This document shows positions 21,874-29,832 of a stretch of 33,563 nucleotides of DNA, piece by piece. This stretch comes from Eisenbergiella porci (GTDB lineage Bacteria > Bacillota > Clostridia > Lachnospirales > Lachnospiraceae), in NCBI RefSeq assembly GCF_009696275.1, contig NZ_VUMI01000062.1, positions 1 to 33,563 on the forward strand, in the 5' to 3' direction. The first letter of the stretch is position 1, and the number at the start of each line of letters is the position of its first letter. The translations under genes and the position numbers were made by a program. The notes beneath the pieces were generated by a model. The model was not told the origin of the DNA and searched no databases. It saw nothing but the letters and a program-made list of their open reading frames with translations.

Positions 21874-22809
21874 TTACATCTGCTGAGTCATTCCCATATC
21901 CTGCCCCTGCATATCATCCAGTTTGGACAACGTCTGCTCCTGACAATCGAATAAATATATATCTGCTGTCAATACATGTTCCGGGCGAATTCTCGTTTTA
22001 TAAATGTACTCCACCAGCTCTTTCAGTTCATCCACATCCTTAATCTCATCGTTTTTCAAAAGGACACACTCATGCACCGATAAAGGAATCACCAGCATAT
22101 CTGTTCCAAATTTCTTGGCAATTTCACTCATTGCCTTGCTGTCAAACATATATGCAGCTCCGTAAAATCTCTCCGGATTGGAAAGCATATACATGGTCGC
22201 ATTCCTTCCATACTCCGGCAGTTTACTAACATCAAACTCTGCCTCTACCATGTCATGAACATCCGACAACTGATAGGGAAAATGCTGCTCCATATTGTGC
22301 CAAGCAGTTTCACGCAAGGTATTTTCATCAATTCCCCACATATCCAAATGAGAATTCTGTATCTGTATAACTCCTTCTCCATCTTCCCCCAGACTTACCT
22401 TTACATGATAAGTCAGTGCAAAGTCCTCCTTGATTTCATGGGGAACATCCTGCAGCAGTTTTCGGTTTCTTGCCGCATTGCACACAGACACACCGATACT
22501 GTCCTTTACCCTTTCATATGCAAAATCTTCCGCAGTAATATTAATATCCGGTCTGAGACTGTTTAAATAGGTATCCGCTATATATTCCATAACATCACCC
22601 ATAGGCATCCCGAACAAATGATGTACATAAAATTGTTCCAAGTAAATGGACGGTGTGGTTTTATGCTCTCCGACTATGCACAAAGCACTCAAAGAAATAT
22701 CATTGTTCTTAGTTGCCTGCCTAACGGATACCTCGGCACCCTCATATTCTTGTGGCAGATACGCTTTGATATTGTCAGCCACATACTTCTTAAATTCATC
22801 AAACTGCAT
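21874..22809 (-). CDS. DUF5688-family protein
   Basis: A 311-residue soluble protein of the ICE-associated DUF5688 type: Y-L-E-Q-F-Y-V-H-H-L-F-G-M near the middle of the first half, L-S-N-P-E-R-F-Y-G-A-A-Y-M-F, and L-V-I-P-L-S-V-H-E-C-V-L-L. The last motif recurs in the neighbouring paralogue as I-I-M-P-S-S-V-H-E-S-I. Function unknown. It ends M-G-M-T-Q-Q-M, one of the shared Met tails. It follows its paralogue by 22 bases. Confidence 0.7.
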   Translation of the reverse strand: MQFDEFKKYVADNIKAYLPQEYEGAEVSVRQATKNNDISLSALCIVGEHKTTPSIYLEQFYVHHLFGMPMGDVMEYIADTYLNSLRPDINITAEDFAYERVKDSIGVSVCNAARNRKLLQDVPHEIKEDFALTYHVKVSLGEDGEGVIQIQNSHLDMWGIDENTLRETAWHNMEQHFPYQLSDVHDMVEAEFDVSKLPEYGRNATMYMLSNPERFYGAAYMFDSKAMSEIAKKFGTDMLVIPLSVHECVLLKNDEIKDVDELKELVEYIYKTRIRPEHVLTADIYLFDCQEQTLSKLDDMQGQDMGMTQQM

Positions 22810-22831
22810 ACTTATTATCTCCTTCTTCCGT

Positions 22832-23761
22832 TCACATTTCTTGTGTCATACCATTGGTTTCATTCTGACTCTGGGACTCCAAATAATTTATCCAAGAGTC
22901 TCTTTCCACGCCAAACAAACCATCATGGGAGAGAATATCTTCTTTGGTGTCCAGCATCGCATCTGCTCCGTCCTCATACAGTTTAAAAAGTGGTACGTCT
23001 GCATCTAGCAATTCCATTGCCCTTTCTTTGGTAAGCGGCAGCATGCCATCCCAAACATATCCATAAGTGTGCATCTCTTCCATACTTATCTTATCCGGCA
23101 TCAGTATTTCTTCATGCTCCGGTACCTGCGCCTTCGACAACGTATGGCTGTCCTTATCGTATCGGTAAATCTCCCCTGACAGGATTTCCTCTTCTCTCAA
23201 CTTTGTCTGGTTCACGGAATTTACCAAATCCTTTGCTTTCCGGATATCCATTCCATGTTCCTCACAATAAACAATTGATTCATGCACAGAGGAAGGCATA
23301 ATAATGAGGTTGCCGCCCATTTTATTTGCTACCTTCTGCATGGTTTCATCATCAAACATATAGATGGCACCATTGTCATTCATCCGGTTGGTAATAACAA
23401 ACATATCCAGTAAAGGACTGATTCCTAATGACACCGGATTATCATTTTCCAAATGGTTTCTTCCAAAGTCAGCACGGCAGACATCCAGCAAATCAATCAT
23501 AATCGGAGGTCGTTTTACCATTGTATTCGTCCATGCGTCACTCTTTAATGTGTCTGCATCCACTCCCCAATGCTCTATCTGTTCCTCCGTTACCAAGTCG
23601 CAGTCTCTTTTAAAATCTGCATCATAACCACTAAGCCGATACACCAAAGCCAAGTCTTCCCTGCACTCATAAAGCACATTTTTCGGAAGTTCCTCCAGCT
23701 TCTTGGCATTATATACTTCTACAAATAAGCGTTCCTTGATATCATCCGTATATAAATTCAT
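22832..23761 (-). CDS. DUF5688-family paralogue with C-terminal extension
   Basis: About 309 residues from the ATG at 23761, which has better spacing from GGAGG than the GTG at 23767. Compared with the 21874-22809 paralogue the N-terminus is shorter, beginning near the L-x-x-V-P-type segment, and an extra domain of about 70 residues is present (Y-V-W-D-G-M-L-P-L-T, A-M-E-L-L-D-A-D-V-P-L-F-K-L-Y, S-H-D-G-L-F-G-V). It shares Y-M-F-D-[DS], [LI]-[VI]-[IM]-P-[LS]-S-V-H-E and W-G-[IV]-D. It ends N-G-M-T-Q-E-M. Function unknown. Confidence 0.65.
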   Translation of the reverse strand: MNLYTDDIKERLFVEVYNAKKLEELPKNVLYECREDLALVYRLSGYDADFKRDCDLVTEEQIEHWGVDADTLKSDAWTNTMVKRPPIMIDLLDVCRADFGRNHLENDNPVSLGISPLLDMFVITNRMNDNGAIYMFDDETMQKVANKMGGNLIIMPSSVHESIVYCEEHGMDIRKAKDLVNSVNQTKLREEEILSGEIYRYDKDSHTLSKAQVPEHEEILMPDKISMEEMHTYGYVWDGMLPLTKERAMELLDADVPLFKLYEDGADAMLDTKEDILSHDGLFGVERDSWINYLESQSQNETNGMTQEM

Positions 23762-23773
23762 CGCCACGCCCTC

Positions 23774-24145
23774 CTACATACTCATTACCATTCCACCATC
23801 TTGCTCCTGCTCCGGTTCCTGTACTCCCTGCTCCTCCGGCTGCGCTACTTCGCTATTTTCCTGCTCCTGAACAGTTTCCCTTGCAGCCTGCTGTCTGTTT
23901 CCTCGTCTTCCCTGACCTCTCCCCTGTCTTCCGTTTCCGACATCGTTCTGGGCAGGCTCCTCTGTCTGGGGAGTCATCTTACTTTCCACAAATTTTCGCA
24001 CCTGCTGGGGAACACTTTTTTCATAAGTTTTATCCAGATGCTCCTTTAACACCTTTTCTACAGTGGTATCATTCTCCCGCAAGAAAAACTCCAAAGCCTC
24101 CATTTTCACTTCCGGAAACCCAATCTTGATTTCTTTCTCTGCCAT
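23774..24145 (-). CDS. DUF6103-like protein with low-complexity tail
   Basis: A 123-residue protein. Residues 1 to about 55 match the DUF6103-like core (K-T-Y-E-K-S-V-P-Q-Q-V-R-K-F-V) of the 21583-21840 gene. Residues 65-115 are a Gly/Arg/Gln/Glu low-complexity linker. It ends G-G-M-V-M-S-M. The G-R-G-Q-G-R-R-G-N-R stretch could bind nucleic acid. Function unknown. It ends 12 bases before the next gene's ATG, with the stop inside TAGGAGG. Confidence 0.6.
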   Translation of the reverse strand: MAEKEIKIGFPEVKMEALEFFLRENDTTVEKVLKEHLDKTYEKSVPQQVRKFVESKMTPQTEEPAQNDVGNGRQGRGQGRRGNRQQAARETVQEQENSEVAQPEEQGVQEPEQEQDGGMVMSM

Positions 24146-24157
24146 TTCTCTCTCCTC

Positions 24158-24499
24158 CTACATATTCATCTGCATGCCAGCGGTCTGCGCTTCCTGCATG
24201 TCCTGATACTGACGGATGATTTCCTGTGCGGATGGTACAAAAGCGGAATATCTTGCATAAGACGAACCCTCGCTTTCCACCAGCACTCCCTCATCCATTC
24301 CCTCACCGGTTACCAACAGACAGTGCCATACACCGTCCTTTTCACACATCAAATCCACGTTTTCTTTAATAAAATCATAATCCTTCATGAGATGCTGTGT
24401 GAAATAAGCGTACTGCTCTGCCGGTAAGGTAATAACCTTTTCCACCTGAAATTCTTGAGTTTCAATCTCCGGCTCTTTTCTCATAAAAACTGCTCTCAT
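24158..24499 (-). CDS. Small ICE hypothetical protein (DUF6329-like)
   Basis: A 113-residue soluble protein with V-I-T-L-P-A-E-Q-Y-A-Y-F, D-Y-D-F-I-K-E-N-V-D-L-M, and W-H-C-L-L-V-T-G-E-G-M-D-E-G-V-L-V-E-S-E-G. I recall this as a family common in Clostridia ICEs (possibly DUF6329; name uncertain). It ends A-G-M-Q-M-N-M. No known activity. It lies after the NlpC/P60 gene and a weak terminator, and 12 bases before the next gene. Confidence 0.6.
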   Translation of the reverse strand: MRAVFMRKEPEIETQEFQVEKVITLPAEQYAYFTQHLMKDYDFIKENVDLMCEKDGVWHCLLVTGEGMDEGVLVESEGSSYARYSAFVPSAQEIIRQYQDMQEAQTAGMQMNM

Positions 24500-24517
24500 T
24501 CTGCCTCCTTCCTGTGC

Positions 24518-24540
24518 AAAAAACAGATGCCTACGGCATC
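24518..24540 (-). terminator. Weak attenuator after the NlpC/P60 gene
   Basis: GATGCC (24526-24531) pairs with GGCATC (24535-24540) around TAC and is followed by TGTTTTTT on the minus strand. The six-pair stem is short, so partial termination between channel genes and downstream accessory genes is more likely than a full stop. Confidence 0.45.
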
Positions 24541-24547
24541 ACAAAAA

Positions 24548-25633
24548 CTATTGCGGTCTGCCATACAGCACCTGCTTATCACTGTCAAATAAATTTCGAT
24601 ATACTACTTTTCCTTTGGAGTAGGATGCATCCACTACCATTCCCTCTCCGGCATATACCCCCACATGGGTGATATTCATAAACCTTCCGTTTGGCTTATA
24701 ACTCCAGAACACAAGGTCCCCCGGCTGTAAATCTTCCTTGGCTATGGTCAGATTATTTTCCACCAGATACCTTCCCTGCTCTGCGGCAGTTCCGGGTATG
24801 GTGATGCCAACCTGTCTGTAACACCACATGGTCAGGTAACTGCAATCCGTATAATCTCCTTTTCCACGATAGGTCTGGGAATATGGATGTCCTAATCGGG
24901 ACATGGCAAGTTCTACTACTTTTCCTCCCACCTCACTTGCAGGCAGGTCATAATAGGTAACATCACCGCCTCCATTCCAGTTGCTCCAGTCATCAAAGCC
25001 ATCTCCTTCCATCGGTGCTGTGGTATTATATTTCGCCAGATGCCATACATTCACAGCGTTGGATTGCTGTTCATAGGTTGCCGCTACTCCATAGTGGCTT
25101 TTTATCCGTTCAAACAATTCCACCTTGTCCGTAATGGCAATGGATGCCTGATAGGTTTCCACTTTTTCTGTTCCATCTTCCTCTGTGACCGTTCTGGTAC
25201 GCTCCTCAAAATTCACAAAGGATTCTGCAAACCGTTTATAGTCTGCTTCCGTAAGCCAGAACCAGTCCTCGCCGAAATACAGAGAGTAAAACACCGCCTT
25301 GACCAGATACCTGTCCTGAACATCTCCCTCTGCCACTGCATCAATCTCATCCATTGCCGCATCAATCTGCCCGAAGCTTTGCTGCATTTTATAAATGTAT
25401 TCTTTGTAGTCAGCAGGCATACTGATAGGGACAAAACCTCCGTGAAACGCAAGTCTTACCGCCGCCCTGTTATGATCTGCCGCTGCGGACGCAAGGTTTA
25501 AGATACACACGATGGCAAGAATGAAGGGAATACATATCCCCACAAGCACAGATGCGATTCCAGTCCAAGCCTTTTTATTCGTTCCTACCGCAATGGCGGC
25601 TTTGGCTATCATTGCAGCAGTTGTTGGTTCCAT
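24548..25633 (-). CDS. NlpC/P60 peptidoglycan hydrolase (VirB1-like)
   Basis: A 361-residue membrane-anchored hydrolase. A hydrophobic segment lies at about 25-48, a middle domain of about 180 residues follows, and an NlpC/P60 domain covers about 235-361. Catalytic residues are Cys264 (T-D-C-S-Y), His323 (T-H-V-G-V-Y) and probably Asp335 (V-V-D-A-S). Such enzymes open the cell wall for the conjugation channel. It overlaps the cyclotransferase gene by 25 bases. The order amidoligase, cyclotransferase, hydrolase suggests coordinated wall-peptide chemistry. Confidence 0.88.
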   Translation of the reverse strand: MEPTTAAMIAKAAIAVGTNKKAWTGIASVLVGICIPFILAIVCILNLASAAADHNRAAVRLAFHGGFVPISMPADYKEYIYKMQQSFGQIDAAMDEIDAVAEGDVQDRYLVKAVFYSLYFGEDWFWLTEADYKRFAESFVNFEERTRTVTEEDGTEKVETYQASIAITDKVELFERIKSHYGVAATYEQQSNAVNVWHLAKYNTTAPMEGDGFDDWSNWNGGGDVTYYDLPASEVGGKVVELAMSRLGHPYSQTYRGKGDYTDCSYLTMWCYRQVGITIPGTAAEQGRYLVENNLTIAKEDLQPGDLVFWSYKPNGRFMNITHVGVYAGEGMVVDASYSKGKVVYRNLFDSDKQVLYGRPQ

Positions 25634-26121
25634 GCCTGCTCCTCCATTCCTTCATTCTCATACCGCTTTTCCACCACATCCTTGCAATAGGACACACTTT
25701 CAAGCAATCGGTTTACATCAAACCCTGCCTCTAAATATCCCGCTGTAATGGTTTCCAGATAGCGTATGGATGGCTTTCCAATCTCATGCCCTTCGTTCAT
25801 GGTATAAGCCATAATGGATTCACATCCGTCCTCCGTCTGCACCTCCAAGTCCACCTTGCCATAGAGCCTTGGATAGCCTTCATACATATCCAGATTTCTT
25901 TCATCCTCCGATCCAATCTCCCAAATCAGAACAGGAACGCTGGCACCGGCTTTCGGCTCCACTGTGGCTACCGCAGATAAGCTGCTTCCCCTAAATAACA
26001 GTTCATGGTCTTTGATTTCTCCCTTCCCGATTACCTTTGCGGTGGGACATCTTTTTGCCATCTGTCCCAGATTTAAATTGGAACCATAGGCAATATATTT
26101 CTTTCTTTTCTCCATTTTCAC
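25609..26121 (-). CDS. Gamma-glutamylcyclotransferase-like protein
   Basis: A 170-residue GGCT-fold protein. The Y-G-S-N motif at residues 12-15 forms the substrate pocket, and Glu81 in D-M-Y-E-G-Y-P is the expected catalytic acid. The fold releases 5-oxoproline from gamma-glutamyl amines. It lies between an amidoligase and a peptidoglycan hydrolase, with eight bases to the former and a 25-base overlap with the latter. Amidoligase plus GGCT pairs are a recognised gene association predicted to make and remove isopeptide-like bonds. The substrate is not shown. Confidence 0.8.
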   Translation of the reverse strand: MKMEKRKKYIAYGSNLNLGQMAKRCPTAKVIGKGEIKDHELLFRGSSLSAVATVEPKAGASVPVLIWEIGSEDERNLDMYEGYPRLYGKVDLEVQTEDGCESIMAYTMNEGHEIGKPSIRYLETITAGYLEAGFDVNRLLESVSYCKDVVEKRYENEGMEEQAWNQQLLQ

Positions 26122-26129
26122 ATTACCTC

Positions 26130-27167
26130 CTATAACGACAGATTCATGCCCTGCTCCTGGCTTTCCTCTGCCTCCTCAACACTTCCCGTTACTTCCTCTG
26201 ACTGCATTGCTTCCTCCGCTGCCTGTAGCGACTCTTCCTTTTCCTTTTTGGCTTTCAGCCTCTCCTTTTGTTTCTCTGCCTGTGCAGGGTCCTTCCATGC
26301 AATTCCGCCCTCCAGATTTTCCAATAAGAACTTTCTTGCAGTCTTAAACTCATCCCCTATCATGCCAAGACGTAAGAGCCAAGTGCGAAAGGTATACTTT
26401 TCGTTGGTGCTGGTGGTCTTTCTGGTGGCGGCACAGGTCTGGTTTAATGCCTGCCCGGAAATGGCAAGACAAAACTGTATGTAGGTCTTTACTTTCCCGG
26501 CATGAGTGGTGGAGTTAAACAGACGAAACTCAATGGTTCCCTTCTGGAACACACTGTGCAGGTTCAGACAATGGTAGCGGCTGTCATGGTAATGCCTGTG
26601 GCTGCCATCGGCTCCCTTGTACCAGATGTTACTGACCTCTGCCAATGTCTTTGGCTTTTTCCGATTCAGACTCTGTAAAAACTCCTCTTCCACCTTCCTA
26701 CAATACCTATGCTCACGGTTTACATCCACCTGCAAAGCCTTATAAATCAAATCCTCTTTGCTGTACATGATGTTGGTGATATTCCGGAGCGTTCTGGCAT
26801 TATGGGGTGCGGCATTCACATGAACATGAATGCCACACTTTTCCCCTGCTATGGCTCCTGCATGACGGAGCTGCCTTACAATCTCCTGAATGGTTGGAAT
26901 GTCTGCATATTCACAGATGGGAGATACAAACTCTACCTTGTACTCATCTCCGGCATGGCTTCCATCCTTTTTCTTTGCCACAATACTGGAATCATACATA
27001 ACCTTCCACTTTCTTCCCTGATTGTCATAGACACTGTATTCCTCATAATAACCGCCATCATATTGATAACTGTTACCCAAGTATTTGGAGATAACCCCCG
27101 CCGCTTTCTGTCTGGTCAGTCCGGTCAGTTCGATTTCAATCCCGAATTTCTGCTCCCGCATATCCAT
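26130..27167 (-). CDS. Amidoligase-family enzyme
   Basis: A 345-residue protein of the Amidoligase_2 (COOH-NH2 ligase) type, related in fold to glutamine synthetase. F-G-I-E-I-E-L-T-G (8-16) is the metal/ATP-binding start, G-I-H-V-H-V-N-A near 112-119 and E-F-R-L-F-N-S-T further on supply the rest of the active site. The last 60 residues are Glu/Ala/Lys-rich and end E-Q-G-M-N-L-S-L. It starts two bases after the VirB4 stop and precedes the GGCT gene. It probably joins an amine to a carboxylate on a wall or peptide substrate. Confidence 0.82.
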   Translation of the reverse strand: MDMREQKFGIEIELTGLTRQKAAGVISKYLGNSYQYDGGYYEEYSVYDNQGRKWKVMYDSSIVAKKKDGSHAGDEYKVEFVSPICEYADIPTIQEIVRQLRHAGAIAGEKCGIHVHVNAAPHNARTLRNITNIMYSKEDLIYKALQVDVNREHRYCRKVEEEFLQSLNRKKPKTLAEVSNIWYKGADGSHRHYHDSRYHCLNLHSVFQKGTIEFRLFNSTTHAGKVKTYIQFCLAISGQALNQTCAATRKTTSTNEKYTFRTWLLRLGMIGDEFKTARKFLLENLEGGIAWKDPAQAEKQKERLKAKKEKEESLQAAEEAMQSEEVTGSVEEAEESQEQGMNLSL

Positions 27168-27169
27168 AC

Positions 27170-29005
27170 TTAACGACCTCCGGCACTTCCAAACAGCTTC
27201 TCCTTATACTCCGGTGCGTGTACCATCAGATTGTATCTTTCGTTACCGCACTTATAGAGGCACACTCCACGCTGGGGATAACGGATGAGATTGTACTCAC
27301 TCTTTTCAAGCTGCAAGGTATCGATGTAAAACTTGGCATCGATGTTACCGGCATTGAATAAAAAGGCATGTGTCGGGATGGAGAACAGCGGTTTTGTATA
27401 TTCACGGATACCATCAATGTTGAAGTCCTCCAGATTCTGGCTGGCAAGGATGACCGCACTGTCCTTCTTACGCACACGTTTCATAAAGTTTCGGATGTAC
27501 TCTACTGCTGTCAGATTGGTTAAGAACAGATAAAACTCATCGATGCTGGCGGCAGTATGACCATTGGTAAGCAGTTCATTGGACATGTAGGAAAGGATGT
27601 TAAATAACATAGCATCCTTCACATTTCTGCTTGCCTGAAGCAACCCTTTTACACCGAAGGTCAAGAAGCTGCTGTCCGTGATGTTGGTATGTCCGTTAAA
27701 AAATTTGGACTCCGCCCCTTTACACATGGAGTGAAGTCCTAAACAGATTTCCTGCAATAATTCTGCGGTATACAATTGTTTTTTCTTGGCATCGTAATGC
27801 TTATACTCCTCTTCCATCAAATCATAAAGGTCTGAAAGGATAGGATAATCGGCAGGTGTCAGCTTACTAAAGTCTGTATCATCCCTGATATTCCACTTTT
27901 CATACAGCTTCCCTAACATGATTTCAATGGTATCAATCTGGCTGTCCGTGAAATGCTTGTAGGTACGAAAGAAGTCCTTTAAGAAAGAAATGTGCTGGCT
28001 TAACTTGGAGGAACAGCGGAATGTATAAGGAGCCTCTGTATCTTCAGGACTTCCGTTCTCATCCCATGTTTTCGGCTCCAGTACGTTAATGATAAATTCG
28101 CCACTCATAAGGTCCACAAAGCATCCGCCCAGATTGTTTGTCAGGTCGATGTATTCATGCTCCGGATCAAGGCAGATGACCTTCATGCCGGACTCCCTGA
28201 GAATGGTTAATATCAGTTTTAACAGATAGGACTTACCCTGTCCGGAGTTACCAAGGATTAGGATATTGGCATTGGTCTTGTCATCGGCTCTCTGGTTAAA
28301 GTCCACAATCACGTTGCTGCCAAACTTATCTCTGCCGATGTAAAAACCATTCTTATCCGTCTTGCCGGAATAATTAAAAGGAAACAGATTGGCCACGCTG
28401 GAGGCAGGGAGCGCGCGTTCAAACTGCTCACGGAACACATTTCTGCCTGCCGGATGGACACACATAAATCCCTGCTTCTGTCTAAGTAGGAGCTTGTCCA
28501 CATTTAACTTGGAACGGATTAACTCTGTTAACACCTCCGTCTGCAACAGTTTTAATTTCTCCATATCCGGCGCAGATAATTCGATAAACACAGCGGTGTG
28601 TAAAAGTGGCTCCCTGTTCCTATGCATGGTGGAAATAATTGTAGTCACGTCCTGTAAGTTGCTTGCCGCAGTCACCGTTTCCTGCAAGTTTTCTGTATTC
28701 CCCTGCTTCATGCGGTTCTTATTGGCTGCATTGCTGATAATCTTTTTCTCCTCTGCCGGTGTCACCTGTCTGGTGTAGATTCTAAGGGTAACGCCATCCT
28801 TTTCCCCAAGGTGTCTTAAAATCGCCTGCTCATCCGTAGCTGTCGGATACTCCCGGAGCGCCCAGACACTGCGGTATGTATTTCCACAGATATAGTGGTC
28901 CGTATAAAACTGGATAACGGATGGGGCAATCATATCCAAATAGCCTTTCAACTTTGCCTCGGTTTCTGACTGCATTACCGTGTTTTTCTTTCTGTTTTTA
29001 TTCAT
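27170..29005 (-). CDS. VirB4-type conjugation ATPase
   Basis: A 611-residue ATPase that energises the T4SS channel. Walker A is G-N-S-G-Q-G-K-S (252-259), followed by L-D-P-E-H-E-Y, and Walker B is near S-I-D-E-F-Y. A later A-S-Q-N-L-E-D-F motif is typical. Residues 1-240 are the VirB4/TrbE N-terminal region, so the protein is complete though shorter than the usual 800. It overlaps the TrsD-like gene by eight bases and abuts the amidoligase. It has no membrane segment and is expected at the inner face of the membrane. Confidence 0.92.
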   Translation of the reverse strand: MNKNRKKNTVMQSETEAKLKGYLDMIAPSVIQFYTDHYICGNTYRSVWALREYPTATDEQAILRHLGEKDGVTLRIYTRQVTPAEEKKIISNAANKNRMKQGNTENLQETVTAASNLQDVTTIISTMHRNREPLLHTAVFIELSAPDMEKLKLLQTEVLTELIRSKLNVDKLLLRQKQGFMCVHPAGRNVFREQFERALPASSVANLFPFNYSGKTDKNGFYIGRDKFGSNVIVDFNQRADDKTNANILILGNSGQGKSYLLKLILTILRESGMKVICLDPEHEYIDLTNNLGGCFVDLMSGEFIINVLEPKTWDENGSPEDTEAPYTFRCSSKLSQHISFLKDFFRTYKHFTDSQIDTIEIMLGKLYEKWNIRDDTDFSKLTPADYPILSDLYDLMEEEYKHYDAKKKQLYTAELLQEICLGLHSMCKGAESKFFNGHTNITDSSFLTFGVKGLLQASRNVKDAMLFNILSYMSNELLTNGHTAASIDEFYLFLTNLTAVEYIRNFMKRVRKKDSAVILASQNLEDFNIDGIREYTKPLFSIPTHAFLFNAGNIDAKFYIDTLQLEKSEYNLIRYPQRGVCLYKCGNERYNLMVHAPEYKEKLFGSAGGR

Positions 29006-29570
29006 TTAATATAATCCACCTTTCTCCGTCAAATTCCTCGAATTTTTCGGTTGTTACATTCTGCTCAAAGTACACTGCAAGGATTCTTCTGATATCCTCT
29101 TCCTCTGCTCTCTTGGAGGTAAATCCCTGCTCAGTCAGCATTTTTTCAATGCGGTTTAAGTAGGAAAAAATCTCATTCTCCTTCTGGTTACGGAGACGGA
29201 TAATTAACAGAAACTCTCTTGCGGTAGCCATCTGCACCTGCATGCGGTCTAAATAATTCGCATCCTTTTCCAGAAGTTTTCGCACCACAGGGTTGGTTTC
29301 CTCCTTCATCCGTTTCTTCAGATATCTCTTGTTGTCCTCAAAATTCTCTCTGGAATTTAAGCACATCATCTCGATTTCCGTGATGCCCTTAAGCACCGTC
29401 ATCAGTCCATAGATTCTGGCTGACAGACTCTCCTCCGAAAGCACGGAGATGTTGCTTGGCTGGATTAAAAAGTACACCAGCTCATCATTTCTGTATGTTC
29501 TGATGCTGTAATCCGTCACTTCCTTGGTTCCCATCAGTTCTCTGGTGGATTCCATGTTCTTTTTACTCAT
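28998..29570 (-). CDS. TrsD-like protein upstream of VirB4
   Basis: A 190-residue soluble protein with V-Y-F-L-I-Q-P-S-N near residue 33 and a long helical/coiled region (E-D-N-K-R-Y-L-K-K-R-M, D-R-M-Q-V-Q-M-A-T-A-R-E). It lies between PrgI and VirB4, overlapping both by eight bases. A protein in this position (TrsD/TraD-like) is found in staphylococcal and enterococcal conjugation operons. It probably works with VirB4 at the channel base. I considered that it might be a detached VirB4 N-terminus, but VirB4 here has its own. Confidence 0.6.
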   Translation of the reverse strand: MSKKNMESTRELMGTKEVTDYSIRTYRNDELVYFLIQPSNISVLSEESLSARIYGLMTVLKGITEIEMMCLNSRENFEDNKRYLKKRMKEETNPVVRKLLEKDANYLDRMQVQMATAREFLLIIRLRNQKENEIFSYLNRIEKMLTEQGFTSKRAEEEDIRRILAVYFEQNVTTEKFEEFDGERWIILNE

Positions 29571-29832
29571 CCGGTGTGTACCTCCATTCGTAATGCTGCT
29601 GGTCTAATAAAAAATAAGCACAGGCATAGCGGATAAAATCCATAATGGTGGTATCCTCTACCTGTATGGTTAAAAATGCATATGCTCCTGCAATGACAAG
29701 CGGAAACCATATCCCTGCGTATGCAAACGCAAACACAGAAAACAAAATAATAATTCCAATAATGGCTAAGTCTTTTAACTCCCACAGCCACATGGTTGCC
29801 TTTGCTTTCAAGTTATCGGGATAGATATACAT
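29563..29832 (-). CDS. PrgI/VirB3-like membrane protein
   Basis: An 89-residue protein with two membrane helices at about 20-40 and 44-60 (I-I-G-I-I-I-L-F-S-V-F-A-F-A-Y-A and F-P-L-V-I-A-G-A-Y-A-F-L). It begins M-Y-I-Y-P-D-N-L-K-A-K and ends H-Y-E-W-R-Y-T-P-D-E. This is the PrgI/VirB3 architecture that links VirB4 to the membrane channel. It overlaps the methyltransferase by 20 bases and the TrsD-like gene by eight. Confidence 0.85.
   Translation of the reverse strand: MYIYPDNLKAKATMWLWELKDLAIIGIIILFSVFAFAYAGIWFPLVIAGAYAFLTIQVEDTTIMDFIRYACAYFLLDQQHYEWRYTPDE

Noticed and set aside
25040-25501. Plus-strand 153-codon ORF in the NlpC/P60 gene
   Set aside because: Antisense to a gene with clear catalytic motifs; no supporting signal.
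28998-29570. VirB4 split into two genes
   Set aside because: The 611-residue VirB4 has its own N-terminal domain, so the upstream 190-residue gene is more likely a separate TrsD-like protein.
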